Both the position numbers and the translations under genes were made by a program. Shown one piece after another: positions 11,860-23,822 of a DNA stretch of 64,000 bases (position 1 is the stretch's first letter; the number at the start of each line of letters is the position of its first letter). Below the pieces are notes generated by a model that ran no database searches, was not told where the DNA came from, and saw nothing but the letters and a program-made list of their open reading frames with translations. Location: NCBI GenBank assembly GCA_028583605.1, contig CM053333.1, forward strand, positions 24,345,302 to 24,409,301, read 5' to 3'. The stretch comes from Dastarcus helophoroides. Its lineage: Eukaryota > Arthropoda > Insecta > Coleoptera > Bothrideridae.

Positions 11860-12870
11860 TTTAAAATTGTAATTTCTCTGAAATCTTAACTGTAAACTTG
11901 AAATTGTAGAAAAAACTTGAAAATTTAGAGCTACAAACTTGATAAAAATTTAAAATTTCGAACAAAAAGGTCGAATAGTTGAAAAAAATTCCAAATTTAT
12001 TTAAAACAGTTGCCGAATGTTCCAAATCAACATTTCTGGAAAAGAGAAATAAAAACGAGATTGAAATCGGAATTTTCAAGGTCTTTCCATCAATCTCGCA
12101 CTTCTACGGAGAATTATTTTTCAAAATATCCAATATTGCTATAAAATACGTTTAGAGAGAGATTTTAAACTTAAATTGTTTCCAATTTAAGTCTAAACCC
12201 AAAAATTCCCTAAGAAAAGTCCCTAAAAAAAATCAAAATTTTCATAACAAAAACACGCGTTTTAGTCCAGGTTAGAATTTAAATTGCGGATTAAGTTGCA
12301 AATTTTGATTTTAAAGTCGAAATTTTCAGAAAATACTTAAAATTTCAAACCATATCAAATTTTTAACAAAAACAGAAAGAACAGAAAATTTCGGGAAAAA
12401 AGGTCGAACATATTAAGAACAAATTCAAAATTTATATAACAAAATGTGGAAAGTTGATATTTCAAGTCAAATTTCAAAAAAAAAGCGTTTGCACTGAAAA
12501 TTTCAAGAAAAAATCGAATACTTGACACAAAAACACAAATTTATTTAAAAAAAATTCCGAAAGTTTAATTTTAAAGTCAACATATCAGAAAAAGGGGAAA
12601 TAGAAACCTTGAATTTAAATTTCGAATTTTGAGAATTTTATTTGGCAAATCTCGAACTTTTACGGAAAATTTGTAATTATTCTATAAAATATTCAATTTT
12701 CATTTGCTACGAAACTTATGGACAAATATTTTCGAATTTAGATTCAAATTGGAAATTTTAACGAAAAACTTGAATTTTCGATGTTAAAATCTAAGCTTTC
12801 AAAAAATCAAAATTCTTTAAAAAATCAAAATTTTGGTTATACAAAGTTTGCTTTAGAAATTTCAAAATTA
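11860..12870. repeat. AT-rich degenerate word repeat
   Basis: Strings of GAAATTTCAAGAAAAAATCG type. ORFs in it are rich in Phe/Lys/Asn and carry no domain. Confidence 0.6.
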
Positions 12871-13211
12871 AAATACAGTCAAACTTCCCTATAGCGAATT
12901 CCTGATTCCTACAAAAAATTCTTTATAGGGAGGTAATATTAAAAATACAGAAAAGTTGTTAGCGATGTCCTTTTTTTAAAAACCCTTATTATCACACTAT
13001 TGATTAACTAAACTTTTTCGCTGAGCATTAAAACTTTTCTTCGACATTTTTTTTGCAATTTTCCTGTTCTTAGTCTTCTGGCACAAGAAATCAGCTTTTT
13101 GTGCAAACAGGCAAATAAAGCCATTAGCATGGGATATCCCAAAAATTAAGAAGTTTCTCTTAACCGAATGCTATTAAAAACTAATTAAACCTTCGAAAGT
13201 CATTAGTATGG

Positions 13212-13411
13212 TTTTTTTTTTTGGGGGAACGGACTGGTCCTTGGTTATCTTCAAAAATTGAAATACAAAACTTGTCCCCTGAAACCAAGAAAGATTAAGA
13301 GGGTATCTCTCTGAAGAAGATAGCTTGGCTGACGAAACGGGTTAGAGCCACCTTTGTTCTATTTTTTAATTTTTTTTGGTTTCAGGGGACAAGTTTTGTA
13401 TTTTAATTTTT
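13212..13411 (-). mobile_element. HHR-like foldback element, copy 4, nested, with 10-bp TSD
   Basis: ATTAGTATGG occurs immediately on both sides (13202-13211 and 13412-13421). It belongs to the host MITE unit, so the insertion and its 10-bp target duplication can be read directly. The T-run followed by GGGGGAACGGACTGGTCC is the tail end. One arm is shortened by deletion. On the plus strand CTCT (13307-13310), CTGAAGA (13311-13317), a stem-loop, GAAA (13333-13336) and AGAG keep the ribozyme-like order. Confidence 0.8.
13307..13345 (+). ncRNA. Hammerhead-ribozyme-like motif in copy 4
   Basis: CTCT-CTGAAGA-(A)-GATAGCTTGGCTGAC-GAAA-CGGGTT-AGAG. Stem I is four perfect pairs (CTCT/AGAG), stem III can form A-U and C-G pairs, and both catalytic boxes are intact. 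Stem II is imperfect in this copy. It lies in the inverted arm of the element. Confidence 0.4.
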
Positions 13412-13639
13412 ATTAGTATGGGTATCTCAAAAATTAAGAAATTTTTCTGAACGGATGCATTTACAAACTAATTAAACCTTGGAAAATCTTGGTTCAAAAA
13501 TTCGCTGTATGGAGGTATTGCGTTCGTTTAATGGAGGCAATTTTATGTGCAAATTTACTTAAAATGCTGCGTTTCGTGAAAAAGTTCGTTATATAGAGGA
13601 ATTTGGTATATGGAGGTTCGTTATAGGGAGGTTTGACTG

Positions 13640-14259
13640 TACTAGTTGCAAATTTGGAGTTTAAAGTCAAAATTTCAAAACAAAACTTAAAATCTTATGC
13701 TAAAATCAAACTTGACTGTTTGAATTGACAATTCCGAGAAAAAAATGGAACATTTCAGAAAAAATTCAAAGTTTATATGAAACAGTTCCTGAAATATCAA
13801 AATCAAAGTTTTGAAATAAAAGAGTCGATTTTAATCTCGCAATTTTGAGAATCGTATTTTATATTTCGAAGTCATACCTAAAATTTACAAATATTCTTTA
13901 AAATATCCAATTCAGATATTATGAAATTTATGAACCAATGAGTTTAGATTTGAAATTTCAACAAAAAGTATGATTTTGGTGATTGAAATGAACATATGCA
14001 AAAAATCGAAATTCCTAGAAAAATGTTGATAAAGAAGACATTCATTCGTCCTGTTCGACAATAAAATCGAAATTGCGAATTTCCAAATTTTGAATTCAAG
14101 ATGAAATTTTGGGCTCAACTCAAACCTGTTGGAAAAATAGGGTTTTACTGGAAAGTCTGCAAAAATAGTTAAATATTTAAGAATCCGAAATTATTTGCAA
14201 CAAAAAAAGTTCAACAAGGTCAAGGAAAAAATGAACAAAAATATCAAATCCGAACCTGG
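13640..14259. repeat. AT-rich degenerate word repeat
   Basis: Low-complexity A/T sequence with no gene. It is the target of the monomeric element that follows. Confidence 0.6.
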
Positions 14260-14271
14260 AATTTTGAGAAT

Positions 14272-14414
14272 CAGTATCTCTTCGAAAATGATAGCTGGGA
14301 TATCGAAACGCATTAGAGCAACCGTTGTTGTGTTTTTTCATCTTTCTTGGTTTCAAAGGATAAGATTTGTATTTCAATTTTTGAAGATAATCAAGGATCA
14401 GTACGTTGCACCAA
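14272..14414 (+). mobile_element. HHR-like element, copy 5 (monomer) with 12-bp TSD
   Basis: A single-unit copy of 143 bp starting CAGTATCTC and ending in a diverged tail, GATCAGTACGTTGCACCAAA. A perfect 12-bp direct repeat AATTTTGAGAAT flanks it (14260-14271 and 14415-14426). The ribozyme-like core is mutated: TTCGAAAA stands in place of CTGAAGA, while GATAGC, GAAA and TTAGAG remain recognisable. It shows that monomers move as units. Confidence 0.75.
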
Positions 14415-14426
14415 AATTTTGAGAAT

Positions 14427-15120
14427 TGTTTTTTTTAAATTTCGAACTTTAACCCAAAATTTAGAATTACCTATTTGTCAAAATACCCAATTTAGATTTT
14501 TTTACAAATGGACAAATATTTATTGCAAATATTAACAAAAATTAAAAGAACATTAAAAACGAAATGTTCAAAAAAAGGTCCAACTCACTAGAAAAGAATT
14601 TAAAAAGAGAGGCCTGTGCTGGCTTAATTTCAGGGCAACCCACCCTAAATGCAGAATCCAAAAGTCGAATTTTGATATTAAAGATAAATATTTTGAATGT
14701 CAGCAAATTTGTATAAGCTTGGAATTTTTATGGGAAACATTTGGGAGAAACAACCATAGAATATACTTCACGAAAATGTTATTTAAACCCAATATTTAAA
14801 AATAAAGTCTTAGCTTTGAGATTGAAGGTAAACTGTTTACTAATATAAACAACAACAAAAAAGTGAAAATTTGGATATTAAATGCAAACGTTTTTTAAAA
14901 GATTAAAATGAAAATATTGGTTATGAATTTAAAATTTAGACATTATTCGACACTGACTTTAAGCATACAAATCACAATTTCTGCTTCTAATTGTTTGGAA
15001 TATAAAGTTTTACTTGTAAATATTGAGAAACATTTCGGAATTTATAAAAAAGTAATTCTCGAAATTTCGATTTAAAGCGGACATTTTTGGTTTCAATATT
15101 TCAATGCTTTATTGTTTTTT
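14427..15120. repeat. AT-rich degenerate word repeat
   Basis: Low-complexity AT-rich sequence with no gene. Confidence 0.5.
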
Positions 15121-15167
15121 TTCTGTGTAAAAAAAACTACTAACCCATTGTTGTTAGATATAATGAG

Positions 15168-15296
15168 GTGACGTTTTAAGTGTTTTTAAAACTTTACGTT
15201 TTAAAAATAGTTAAAACACCACACAAACATGGTTTGTTTCAAATAACGTTTTAAAACCACTTAAAACGTCACACAAACGTGGTTTGTGTCAAAAAT
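15168..15296. repeat. Inverted repeat plus 50-bp tandem duplication
   Basis: GTGACGTTTTAAGTG followed by TTTTTAAAAC (15168-15193) is nearly the reverse complement of GTTTTAAAACCACTTAAAAC plus GTCAC (15248-15272). In addition a 50-bp unit (CGTTTTAAAA...ACACAAAC-TGGTTTGT) is present twice (from about 15197 and 15247), and each unit contains its own palindrome ACACAAAC/GTTTGTGT. This looks like the end of a small TIR element or a foldback. Confidence 0.55.
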
Positions 15297-15299
15297 GAA

Positions 15300-15840
15300 A
15301 CAAAATTAAGAAAATCAACAATTTAATTAATGAATTTAATTTATTATAATTTCAAGTCACCAGAGTCAAAAATAAAAATGTTAAAGTAAAAGAGTTTTGT
15401 TTTAATTTTTTCATACATTTTGATTTTTTCCACAATTGGGAGATTTTTAAAATTTACAGTCAAAATTTTATTTTTGTTGAGTTTGAATTCGATTTCAAAA
15501 ATCTAACGTAGAAGTTTTAGGACTAAAGTTGAAATTTCATATAAAATCAAAAACCTTGAAGTCATTGTAAGTTGAAAGGGGAACATTTGGAAAGAAAATA
15601 TTATTTGAAGTAAACTCTGAATGTTTTAAGAAAGATATGGAATCTTGACAGCTCGACAGTTTTAAATTTTAAATCAAAATTTTATCGAAAGGTAAAATCG
15701 TCTATTTTCATTGCTATTTAAATTAATAACGGACTTTTTTTAGAATTTAAACTTTTTTTTCAAAACTTCTACTTTTTTCCCAAATTTCGACTTTTCTTCA
15801 AAATTTCTACTTTTTTCTCAAATTTCGACTTTTTGATGGA
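15300..15840. repeat. AT-rich degenerate word repeat
   Basis: Low-complexity sequence ending with repeated CTACTTTTTTCTCAAATTTCGA-like words at 15760-15835. No gene. Confidence 0.55.
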
Positions 15841-17590
15841 TGAATTAAGTCATTCGATATGGAGGGGCTAAAAATCCCCTGGATAATATCGCTGAGGGCG
15901 TATTTAGAGCAAACAATTTATGTCGACCAAAAAGAAAAAAAAGATCCTCAAGTTATATTTTCCTATTTTGGCCAAGCAATTTGTGCGGACCAAAAACTTA
16001 AAATTTAATGATTTACGATGAGTTCAAGACAAGAAAAGTTTGTGAAATACATTGGGTATTTGGAAACAGACACAGAATATTTTTTTACTCTAGTTTGTAA
16101 ACAATGACTAAGAAAACTGCACTATACTTTCTCTCTCTACTGAGAATTTATATGCTCTGGTAAAGAATTAAATTATATTATGCATTATCCGTTCTAGAGA
16201 TTATTTAGGTAACATACTTCGCGGGAGAAATAGTTCATTAAATATGCGGAATCTCCACTAACTTTTTAGAATTTGAAAGATGACATCACGGCGCTTTTTA
16301 TGCAATGTCGGGGTTTCATTTAACACGTCGTAAAGAATTTCGGAACATTTTCTTTCTTGTTTTAGTTGTCGAATTCAACAATAGGCCGCTAATGGTTTTT
16401 AAGGTAATTTGTAGCAGAAGCGCAAACTTGTTTTGGCATACGAATTTTAATATAGTAGTCTTATCTTCAAGGTTCCAGAAGATTTATATATTGAAATTTT
16501 AAGTACATTATAATGATATTACATATATTTATAATTTTACAGGCATATTTGGGAATACCATTAATAGAATTGACTGCTAAGTGTCCCCAAATATTTAATT
16601 TAATTTCTTTTAACTTTGTGTTGGATACTTTTAATTTAAATAAAATATTTAGTCCTTAGCACTCGATTAGCCACTTTTGCTAATCAATAGATAAAACGTC
16701 AACTTTATTGCTGAAATACTGATTATTTTTTCGTTTATAACTATTAAACTTTATTAACTATTAAAACAAAAGTAAGGATTAGAAATCTCAATTATTTTTT
16801 CGATATCGATTGTGGGAAAAAATATTTAAATTGTTTAAATAGTTATTAAAGCTATTACTAGAGCATTAAACTAAACACCGTGGCTTATGATTAAGTCCAC
16901 AAAAGGTTTTACCCCTTCTGTGGTGAAGGGGTAAAACCTATGAACTGAAACTGTTGACAAATTCCAGAAAAAAGCTTATTTATTCGATACGGCGAATATG
17001 ATATTTAAAAATATCTTTCAAAAGCATAACATTTGGCACAAACTAGTAATAAGGGTCAGCTCCCGGTATAAAACTGTGAAACATTGATGTGTAAATTACG
17101 TAAAAGTTAGATGCTTCTGTCCTAATCGACTGTTGATGTCTCCATCCTTATTACACTTTCCTGGTCATTTATTCTAATCCTTCGCAATAGATTACATCAA
17201 CAAACATAAATTAGGAATCCTGAAACTTAAAACTGTCTTAAATTTAGCCCCTAAGTAGGTGAAAAGAAGTATCTAGTTTAGTATGGACATATAAACACAG
17301 GTCAAAGCGCTGAGTTTAGAAACTTGAAATTTTGCATGGATATTGTCCATATAAAGTAAATATTTTTAAAACATTCGACCTTCAAAGGGGAGAAAAAGGT
17401 ATCAAAAGTGTTATGCAAAAAATTAGAAATGCCTTTGGTTATCTAAAACTGTAATTTTACTGAGCATCCATTAAAATCTTATCTGATGAAATTTGTTCTT
17501 ATAAAACAATTAGAGCGAATCAGCAATGTCTAAAATCGTAAATTTTGAGCTTAGCAGGGATAATTAATTTTGTTTTATTATGAAATTAAT
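15841..17590. other. Gene-free complex sequence
   Basis: Ordinary complexity with no recognisable gene. The 65-codon ORF at 16305-16502 has no motif. It contains the perfect hairpin at 16904-16939. Confidence 0.5.
16904..16939. other. Perfect 15-bp hairpin
   Basis: AGGTTTTACCCCTTC, a 6-nt loop (TGTGGT) and the exact complement GAAGGGGTAAAACCT. No U-run or other sign of a known RNA class. Confidence 0.8.
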
Positions 17591-17599
17591 ATTTACTTA

Positions 17600-19620
17600 C
17601 TGAAATTCTAGCCAAAGAGCCAAAGAGGAAATTCTAGCCAAAGAGGAAGAAGAAGAGGAAGATGGTAAGGAACAGAACGAGGAATAGGATTACAAAAAAA
17701 GAAGAAGAGAATGGAAAATAGGACGATAAAAAGATAAATGACGGAAGAGAAAAAGAGAAAGGGAAAGAAAAGAAGGAGAATCTTGACAAAAATTGGAAAT
17801 TTTGAAAAATTCGAATTTTTCAAAACGATCAAAATTTTTAAAAATAATTTTGAAATTCAAAATTTGATTTAAGTCCAGCCTTTAAAAAGAGCTTGAAATT
17901 TTCAAAAAAGTGGAAATTCGGAGAAAATCGAACTTTTATAAAAAAGTCAAAATCTTGAAAAGTCGCAATTTTCATAAAATCAAATTTTCAAAAAAAAATA
18001 TCAAAAAGAGTGAAAAGGGGGAATTTTTACGGTTATTCAACTTTTGAAAAAAGTCTTACTTTTCAATCGTACAATTTTTTTTAAATGAGTTTTTAAAAAA
18101 ATATTAAAATCTGTTGAGACATTGAAACAAATTTGAAATTTGGAAAAATGTTACAATTTAAAAATCAAACTTTCAACGACAAAATTTTAAAACAATGTTG
18201 AAATTTGCAAAAAAGTGATTCTTTTAAAATAATTGTAAAAAAGGTCTAAATTTTAAAAATTGCCAAACTTAAAAAATCGAATTTTTCCAAACTAAACAAA
18301 ATTTTAAGAAAAGAAAGTAAAATTTTTCAAAAAGTTGAAATTTACACAAGAGCAGTGAATTTCAAGGAGTACGAAAAATTCTGAAAAAAGGCAAATTTTT
18401 CAAAAATCCAATTTTTCGAAAAAAGCGAAAATTTTCAATAAATTCGAAAATATCAAAATAATCGGCATTTTTCCAAAAAACAGTTAAACAAAAAATAAAA
18501 CAATTTCCAGAAAAAATCAAAATTTCAAAATAAATTGAAGTCTTGACGAAAACTAGAAATTTTGAAAAATTCAAATTTTTTAAAGCGATCGAAATTTTCA
18601 AAAAGTTCAGATTTTTAAAGAAGGCGAAATTTTGAGAAAAGGTTGAAATTTTCAAAAAGTGTAAATTTGGAATTTTTCTCTCAAAAAAAGTCAAAATTTC
18701 GGAAAAGGATCAAATTTTCAAGGAAAAGTTTCAAATTTGGAAAGTTCGAAAAAAAGTCAAAGAGCCCGAAAAAGGCGAAATTTAATTTAATATTCAATAT
18801 TCAAATATTCAGTTGTTGAAAAAAAATCGAGTTTTTCAAAAAAGAAACGAAATACTGACATAATATTGAAATTTGGAAAAAGCTTAAGATTAAAAAAATC
18901 AAGCTTTCAACGACAAAAGTTGAAATTTTCAAAAACACTGACTGATTTAAAAAAGTTCAACAACCGTATAAAGATTAGAAACGTTTAAATGTTAAGTCAA
19001 ATTTTTCAAAACAACAAATTTTTAGAAAAACATATTTTAAAGAAAGTAAAATTTTTCAGTCAAAATTTATAAATAAGAAGGAAAATTTCAAAGAATACTG
19101 GACATTCTAAAAATAAGGGTGAATTTTTCAAAAAGTCAATATCTTGAAAAAAGTGAAAATTGTCAGTAAAATCGAAAATTTCAAAATGAAACAAAAAATA
19201 AAATGTAATTTTCAGTAAAAGTCAAAATTTTGACAGTAGATAAAAATGTTCAAATTAGTTGAAACTTTAAGAGTCGAAATTTACAAAAATCAAAATTTTA
19301 AAAGCGCAATCTCAGTGAAAATTATAAAATTGTCAAAAACCGAAACGTTTAAAGGAATAATTTTTCAAAACAAATCGTAACAACAAAAAATCATAAATTT
19401 TCTGAAATGACAAAATTTTGAAAACAATGGAAATCTTGAAGAAATCAGAATTATCAAGAGTTGCGATTTAAAAAAAGGTAAATTACTAAAAAAAATATAA
19501 TTTACAAAAAATATGTCTAGTCGAAATGTTAAAAAAAAAATTAAATTTTCAAAAGATTCAAAACACGGGAAAACGTAGTTTTCAAAATGTCCAATTTTTA
19601 AAAAAGTTCGGTGTACAAAA
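17600..19620. repeat. A-rich degenerate word repeat with purine-rich start
   Basis: At 17630-17780 the plus strand is almost pure purine (GAAGAAGAGGAAG style). Then follow AAAATTTTCAAAAAAG-type strings. One segment recurs with about 760 bp spacing (GAAAAATTCGAATTTTTCAAA at about 17802 and a relative at about 18560), hinting at an old tandem array. No gene. Confidence 0.6.
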
Positions 19621-20640
19621 AATTGAAATTTGAATGACGAAATGTTCGAAATTGGTTGAAATATTGAAAAGAAATCAAAATCTCTAAAAAACTACGTTTA
19701 AACTATTTAAAAGGTCGAAATTAAGAAAAACTGAATTTTCTTGTCAATATTTTTATATGCTTAGGTTTTGCAAGAAAATTAAAATTTAGAAAAAGTCGAA
19801 ATTAAGAAAAACTGAGTTTTCAATATTTGTATAAGCTTAAGTTTTGTAAAAAAATTTAAATTCAAAAAAAGTTGAAATGTCAAAAATTTCAAATTTTTCA
19901 AAAAAATATACAAAATGTAAAAACAGCAAAATTACAAAAAAGTCAAAATTTTGAGAAAAATCGGTATTATTAAGAAACATCAAATTTTCCAAATAAAATC
20001 AAAATTTCGAAATTGGTTAAAATGTTGAAAAGAAATCGAAATTTTTAAAAATTCTTAAACTACGTTAAAATTTTTTAAAAAGTCAAAAATATGAAAAACT
20101 GAGTTTTCTAATCAATATTTTTATAAGCTTAAGTTTTCAATATTTTTATAAGCTTGAGTTTTGTAAAAAAAATTAAAAATGTAAAAATGTTCAAAATTTG
20201 AAATTTTTCAAAAACTAAAATTAAAAAAACAAAATTACAAAAAAGTCAAAATTTTGAGAAAAATCGATATTATCAAGAAAGATCAAATTTTTCAAATAAA
20301 CTCAAATTTTCGAAATTGGTTGAAATGTTAAAACAAACGAAATTTTTAAATATTTCAAAACTACGTTAAAACCTTTTAAAAGTCGAAATTAAGAAAAACA
20401 GAATTTTCCAGTCAATATTATTATTATAAGCTTAAATTTTGTAAAAAAAAATAAAATCTTAAAAAAGTGGAAATATTTAAAATTTTAAATTTTTCAAAAG
20501 ATAAACAAAATTTAAAAAATAACAAAATCACAAAAAATTAAAATTTTGAGAAAAATCGACATTATCAAGAAAGATCAAATTTTGCAAATAGAAGCAAAAT
20601 TTTGAAAGAATCGAATCTTCGAGAAAGTTACAATTTTCAA
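19620..20640. repeat. Satellite-like tandem array, about 294-bp period
   Basis: Landmark words recur in order at similar spacing. AAGAAAAACTGAG followed by TATAAGCTTAAGTTTTG is at about 19800, 20090 and 20385. GAGAAAAATCG followed by TATCAAGAAAGATCAAATTT is at about 19952, 20256 and 20549. Units are diverged but collinear, so the low-complexity DNA here is a decayed tandem satellite. Confidence 0.7.
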
Positions 20641-20809
20641 AAAAGTTGAAATAAAAAATGGAATTTTTCGAAAATAGTCGATATTTTTAAACAAAACGAA
20701 AATCATCTGGATCACTCTCTTATTATTTTGAACTTTCGTTAATTTGAACCTTTTCTTTGGTTCTTTGCATTTCAAATTATCGAGAGTCGACTGTAATTGG
20801 AACACTTTT

Positions 20810-23130
20810 GACTTGATTGGCTGAAAGCTCCTTGATGTATCTTCCTTATTATTAGGACTCGCCTTAACATTGACCTTTTAAAAATCTTAAACGTTAATTT
20901 GGCGTGTGGTGCTCAAGTAAGGAACATACGTGACATGCCAAAAAATTACAGCAACGCACTTGACGGGAAAACTTTTTATACACTTTTCACATTATTGCAT
21001 CATTACTGAAAATTTGGTAAAGAAAACCCACTTACAACAAATGACCCATTTGAATATTTTTTTGCTTACCGTGTATGAATTGTTTAAATAATTAAAACTG
21101 TGAACTAATTTCCAAAAAAGAGACCATTCTGAGAAACGACTAACATAACATTAGCAAAGATCTTTCAAATACAAGACATCTGGTAAAAAAATATTAATAG
21201 ATCTTTCCGACACATGACATAGTCATCACAGTCAATGAAAAAAAAATGAATTTGTGACAATTTTAAAATGTTTATTACCTAACAGTTAGATGTATCTGTC
21301 TTAATCGAGTGTTGAAGTCTCCATTCTTATTACACTTTCCTGCTTATCTATCAGAGCCTTCGTAATGAATTAGATCAATGTGGATAAATCACGAATCTAG
21401 AAGCTTGAAACGTTCCGAAATTTAGCCCCCAACTGGGTAAAAAGGGGTGTGAGATTTAATATGAACGTGTCAACGCGCAGTCCAAAACGCGAAGTCTAGA
21501 AACTTGAAATATTGCATTCACATCGCTATATAATATGCATAAGTAAATAGTAAAAGGATGAGTGTTTCATTTTTAAATAACAGTTAATGGTAAAAAAAAT
21601 ATCAATTATTTATATCAGGAGTGATCAATGCAAATAATCTTGGGGGACACTGAAAATGCATTTTTTTTTGGTCAGCAAGAAATGTTGGACGAAAAGGAGA
21701 GTGCAAAGGATAGAAACTTGTAAAAGTAAAGTGTGATAAATCTCGTTGGCCGCAACAATGTTCTATGAGGGCCAGGCCGCCCCTGATTTAAATTAATTGA
21801 ACTATTTTTGTATTTAGGAAATTTATTGATTTCTTCTGATAATGATAACTTCTTTAGGAGATTCTTAACACAACATTTTGCTTAATCGCGCACATTTTTC
21901 CTTTTTTTTTCGTAATAAATTTGATACATCTTTTCACCCCTTTAGGAGTCAAAATTTTAAAATTGACCAAGTACGTGTTTCATTGCTTCTTTATCATAGG
22001 CATTATATTTATTTAGTTTTGTATACTGATCTTAAGCAGTTCACATACCCTCAGGAATTAAAAATAGAGATTCCTTTCAAAGGAATTTTAATTTTTCCAC
22101 AGCGATACACCACTGAGTGACCAAAAATGACCAAGGACGTGTTAAGTTATTTTTTTTATAGATTGCCTCCATTAAGTTGTCAATTTTTTTTAAATACCAG
22201 AACAAAATAAGTAAAAGTAGAATAATTTTCACACTTTCCATTATTGAGAAAATGTGACATGTCGATTATTGGGTAAAGGTGGCATTGAAAGTCTAACATG
22301 TAATATAGAATCTTCATCATTTCGAAAAATTAAATCTACTATTTGGAACATTTTGAATTTAACCGGAGTTGTAATTCGAATTATTAATACTGAACGTAAA
22401 TGGTAAAATCTGAAATTATTTCTTTACAAATTTCATGTATGCTTACGGCCAACAAGACTTTCGGGTGCATATTAAAATAATTTAACTAAATATTACAAGG
22501 ACTTTGTTATAAATTAATGTTATTATTTTGAAACTTCTTGCGATTAGTAAAGATTATTATTTTTATTATTAAGAATAGTCTTTAAAACAAAATTGCATCA
22601 ATTTTATCTTATTGTGATTCTAGTTTTCTTATCTTTTATAGTAGCATACATACTTATTTAAATTTTACAAAAAGTGAAGAGTGGAGGCGTCTCATCATTT
22701 TTATTATTATATTTAAATTAAATTATACAACGGCGAGTTTCCGGAAATAACATTAGCATCGACTACACTAAAAATACAGCAGCATATTTATATTTAAAAC
22801 AATTCGTAGAGCTTCATTTAAGAATATCCACTTTGGCGAATCCACCATTTTTTAACCTAATGCTATGCTTCCAAAAACGTAATTTTTTGCAAAATATTTA
22901 CCACTTATTACATGTAAATAATCACTTCCATATTAGTTGACAAAAAAATTGAAAAGGTTAGAAAGTACCATGAATCAGGTTCTACTTTCTGTCACCTGTT
23001 TTTTTAATAAACAATCATCGAACTTTTTTTCGTACCAAAAAAAACGTTTATTTGCTGTCCTAAAATATAATCCCTTTGCCAACTGCACTGCACTAAGTCA
23101 CAAAAAATGAATGCACTTGTATTGACAGTT
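20810..23130. other. Gene-free complex sequence
   Basis: Ordinary AT-rich intergenic or intronic sequence. The 80-codon ORF at 21878-22120 has no recognisable feature. No repeats resolved. Confidence 0.5.
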
Positions 23131-23134
23131 CGTT

Positions 23135-23335
23135 CGGAAAGCACAAGACGGCGACGTATCGTATGGTGCAAACCGTCGCGACGGACTCAACGTGTTTCTT
23201 GCACACCAAGTGACTGGAGACATTCAGATCGCAGCGCGCTTTGGCGATCTTAATGCGCAAGTGCGTGACATCACATTCAATATGACGCTAAAGTGGGTTA
23301 GTCTCAGTTCTACCTCTAACTGTTTTGTTTCCAAG
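23135..23335 (+). other. GC-richer block ending in a perfect splice-donor consensus
   Basis: This block is much richer in GC and CpG than its surroundings and ends CCAAG|GTAAGT, a consensus donor at 23336. An open frame from 23192 crosses it (residues such as LAHQVTGDIQIAARFGDL), but the opposite strand is also open over 100 codons, so openness is weak evidence. It could be a lone exon, a retrocopy or a transposon fragment. No family recognised. Confidence 0.2.
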
Positions 23336-23514
23336 GTAAGTAGCAATAGAACTACTTTCTTTTTGCCGCTTATAATCGAAATTGTCTCGACATATTGCGG
23401 TAATACCTGGAGCACTGATATTGGCGAGTGCAGTACAGCACATCGTAATTCCTTCCGATGAATTGGATGACATTGAAGACCAGCAGCATCCGAAGAGCGG
23501 ATATCCGTTATGAA

Positions 23515-23675
23515 TGGTGACACATGGTGGACATTATTGTTCCCACACGTTATACCCTTCAGATTTATTGCTCTGTGATTAATATCGATTTCATAAGCGG
23601 ACTTTTAAATGGCAAAACCGCACTGGGGGACTTTTACTCATCAAACTTTGGAGATGACGAACAATTTTGAGATAC
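23515..23675 (+). repeat. Dispersed repeat copy A, possible mariner remnant
   Basis: Shares an ordered set of words with 23823-23982 and 25648-25756, notably ATTAATATCGATTTCATAAG and CTTTTACTCATCAAA. In one frame (23544-23594) it reads HTLYPSDLLLCD-stop-YRF, which resembles the block around the third catalytic Asp of mariner transposases (Y-S-P-D-L-x-P-x-D-Y). The frame is broken by stops and the rest of a transposase is not visible, so the assignment is weak. Confidence 0.35.
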
Positions 23676-23822
23676 TGGGCATCTATGTAAGTGGGTATAA
23701 CAACAACCCACCATAAAAAACTAAAGAAGTCTAAGTTTATCCCTAATTCATCATCACAGTGCACAGTGCAGAACAATTAATTAAAAATCAACCACATCCA
23801 ATGGGCAGATGTTTTTGATGAC

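Larger units (their letters stand above)
12876..13639. mobile_element. Pogo/Tigger-like MITE, copy C, with nested insertion
   Basis: The left end CAGTCAAACTTCCCTATAG and right end TATAGGGAGGTTTGACTG lie between TA dinucleotides. Inside, a unit of about 78 bp starting TTAGCATGGG/TTAGTATGGG is present twice, and the second unit is split by an HHR-like foldback element (13212-13411). No transposase is encoded. Confidence 0.75.

Noticed and set aside
18362..18694. 110-codon minus-strand ORF rich in Phe, Ser and Leu
   Set aside because: Located inside the degenerate AATTTTCAAAAAG repeat. Composition follows the repeat and there is no domain.
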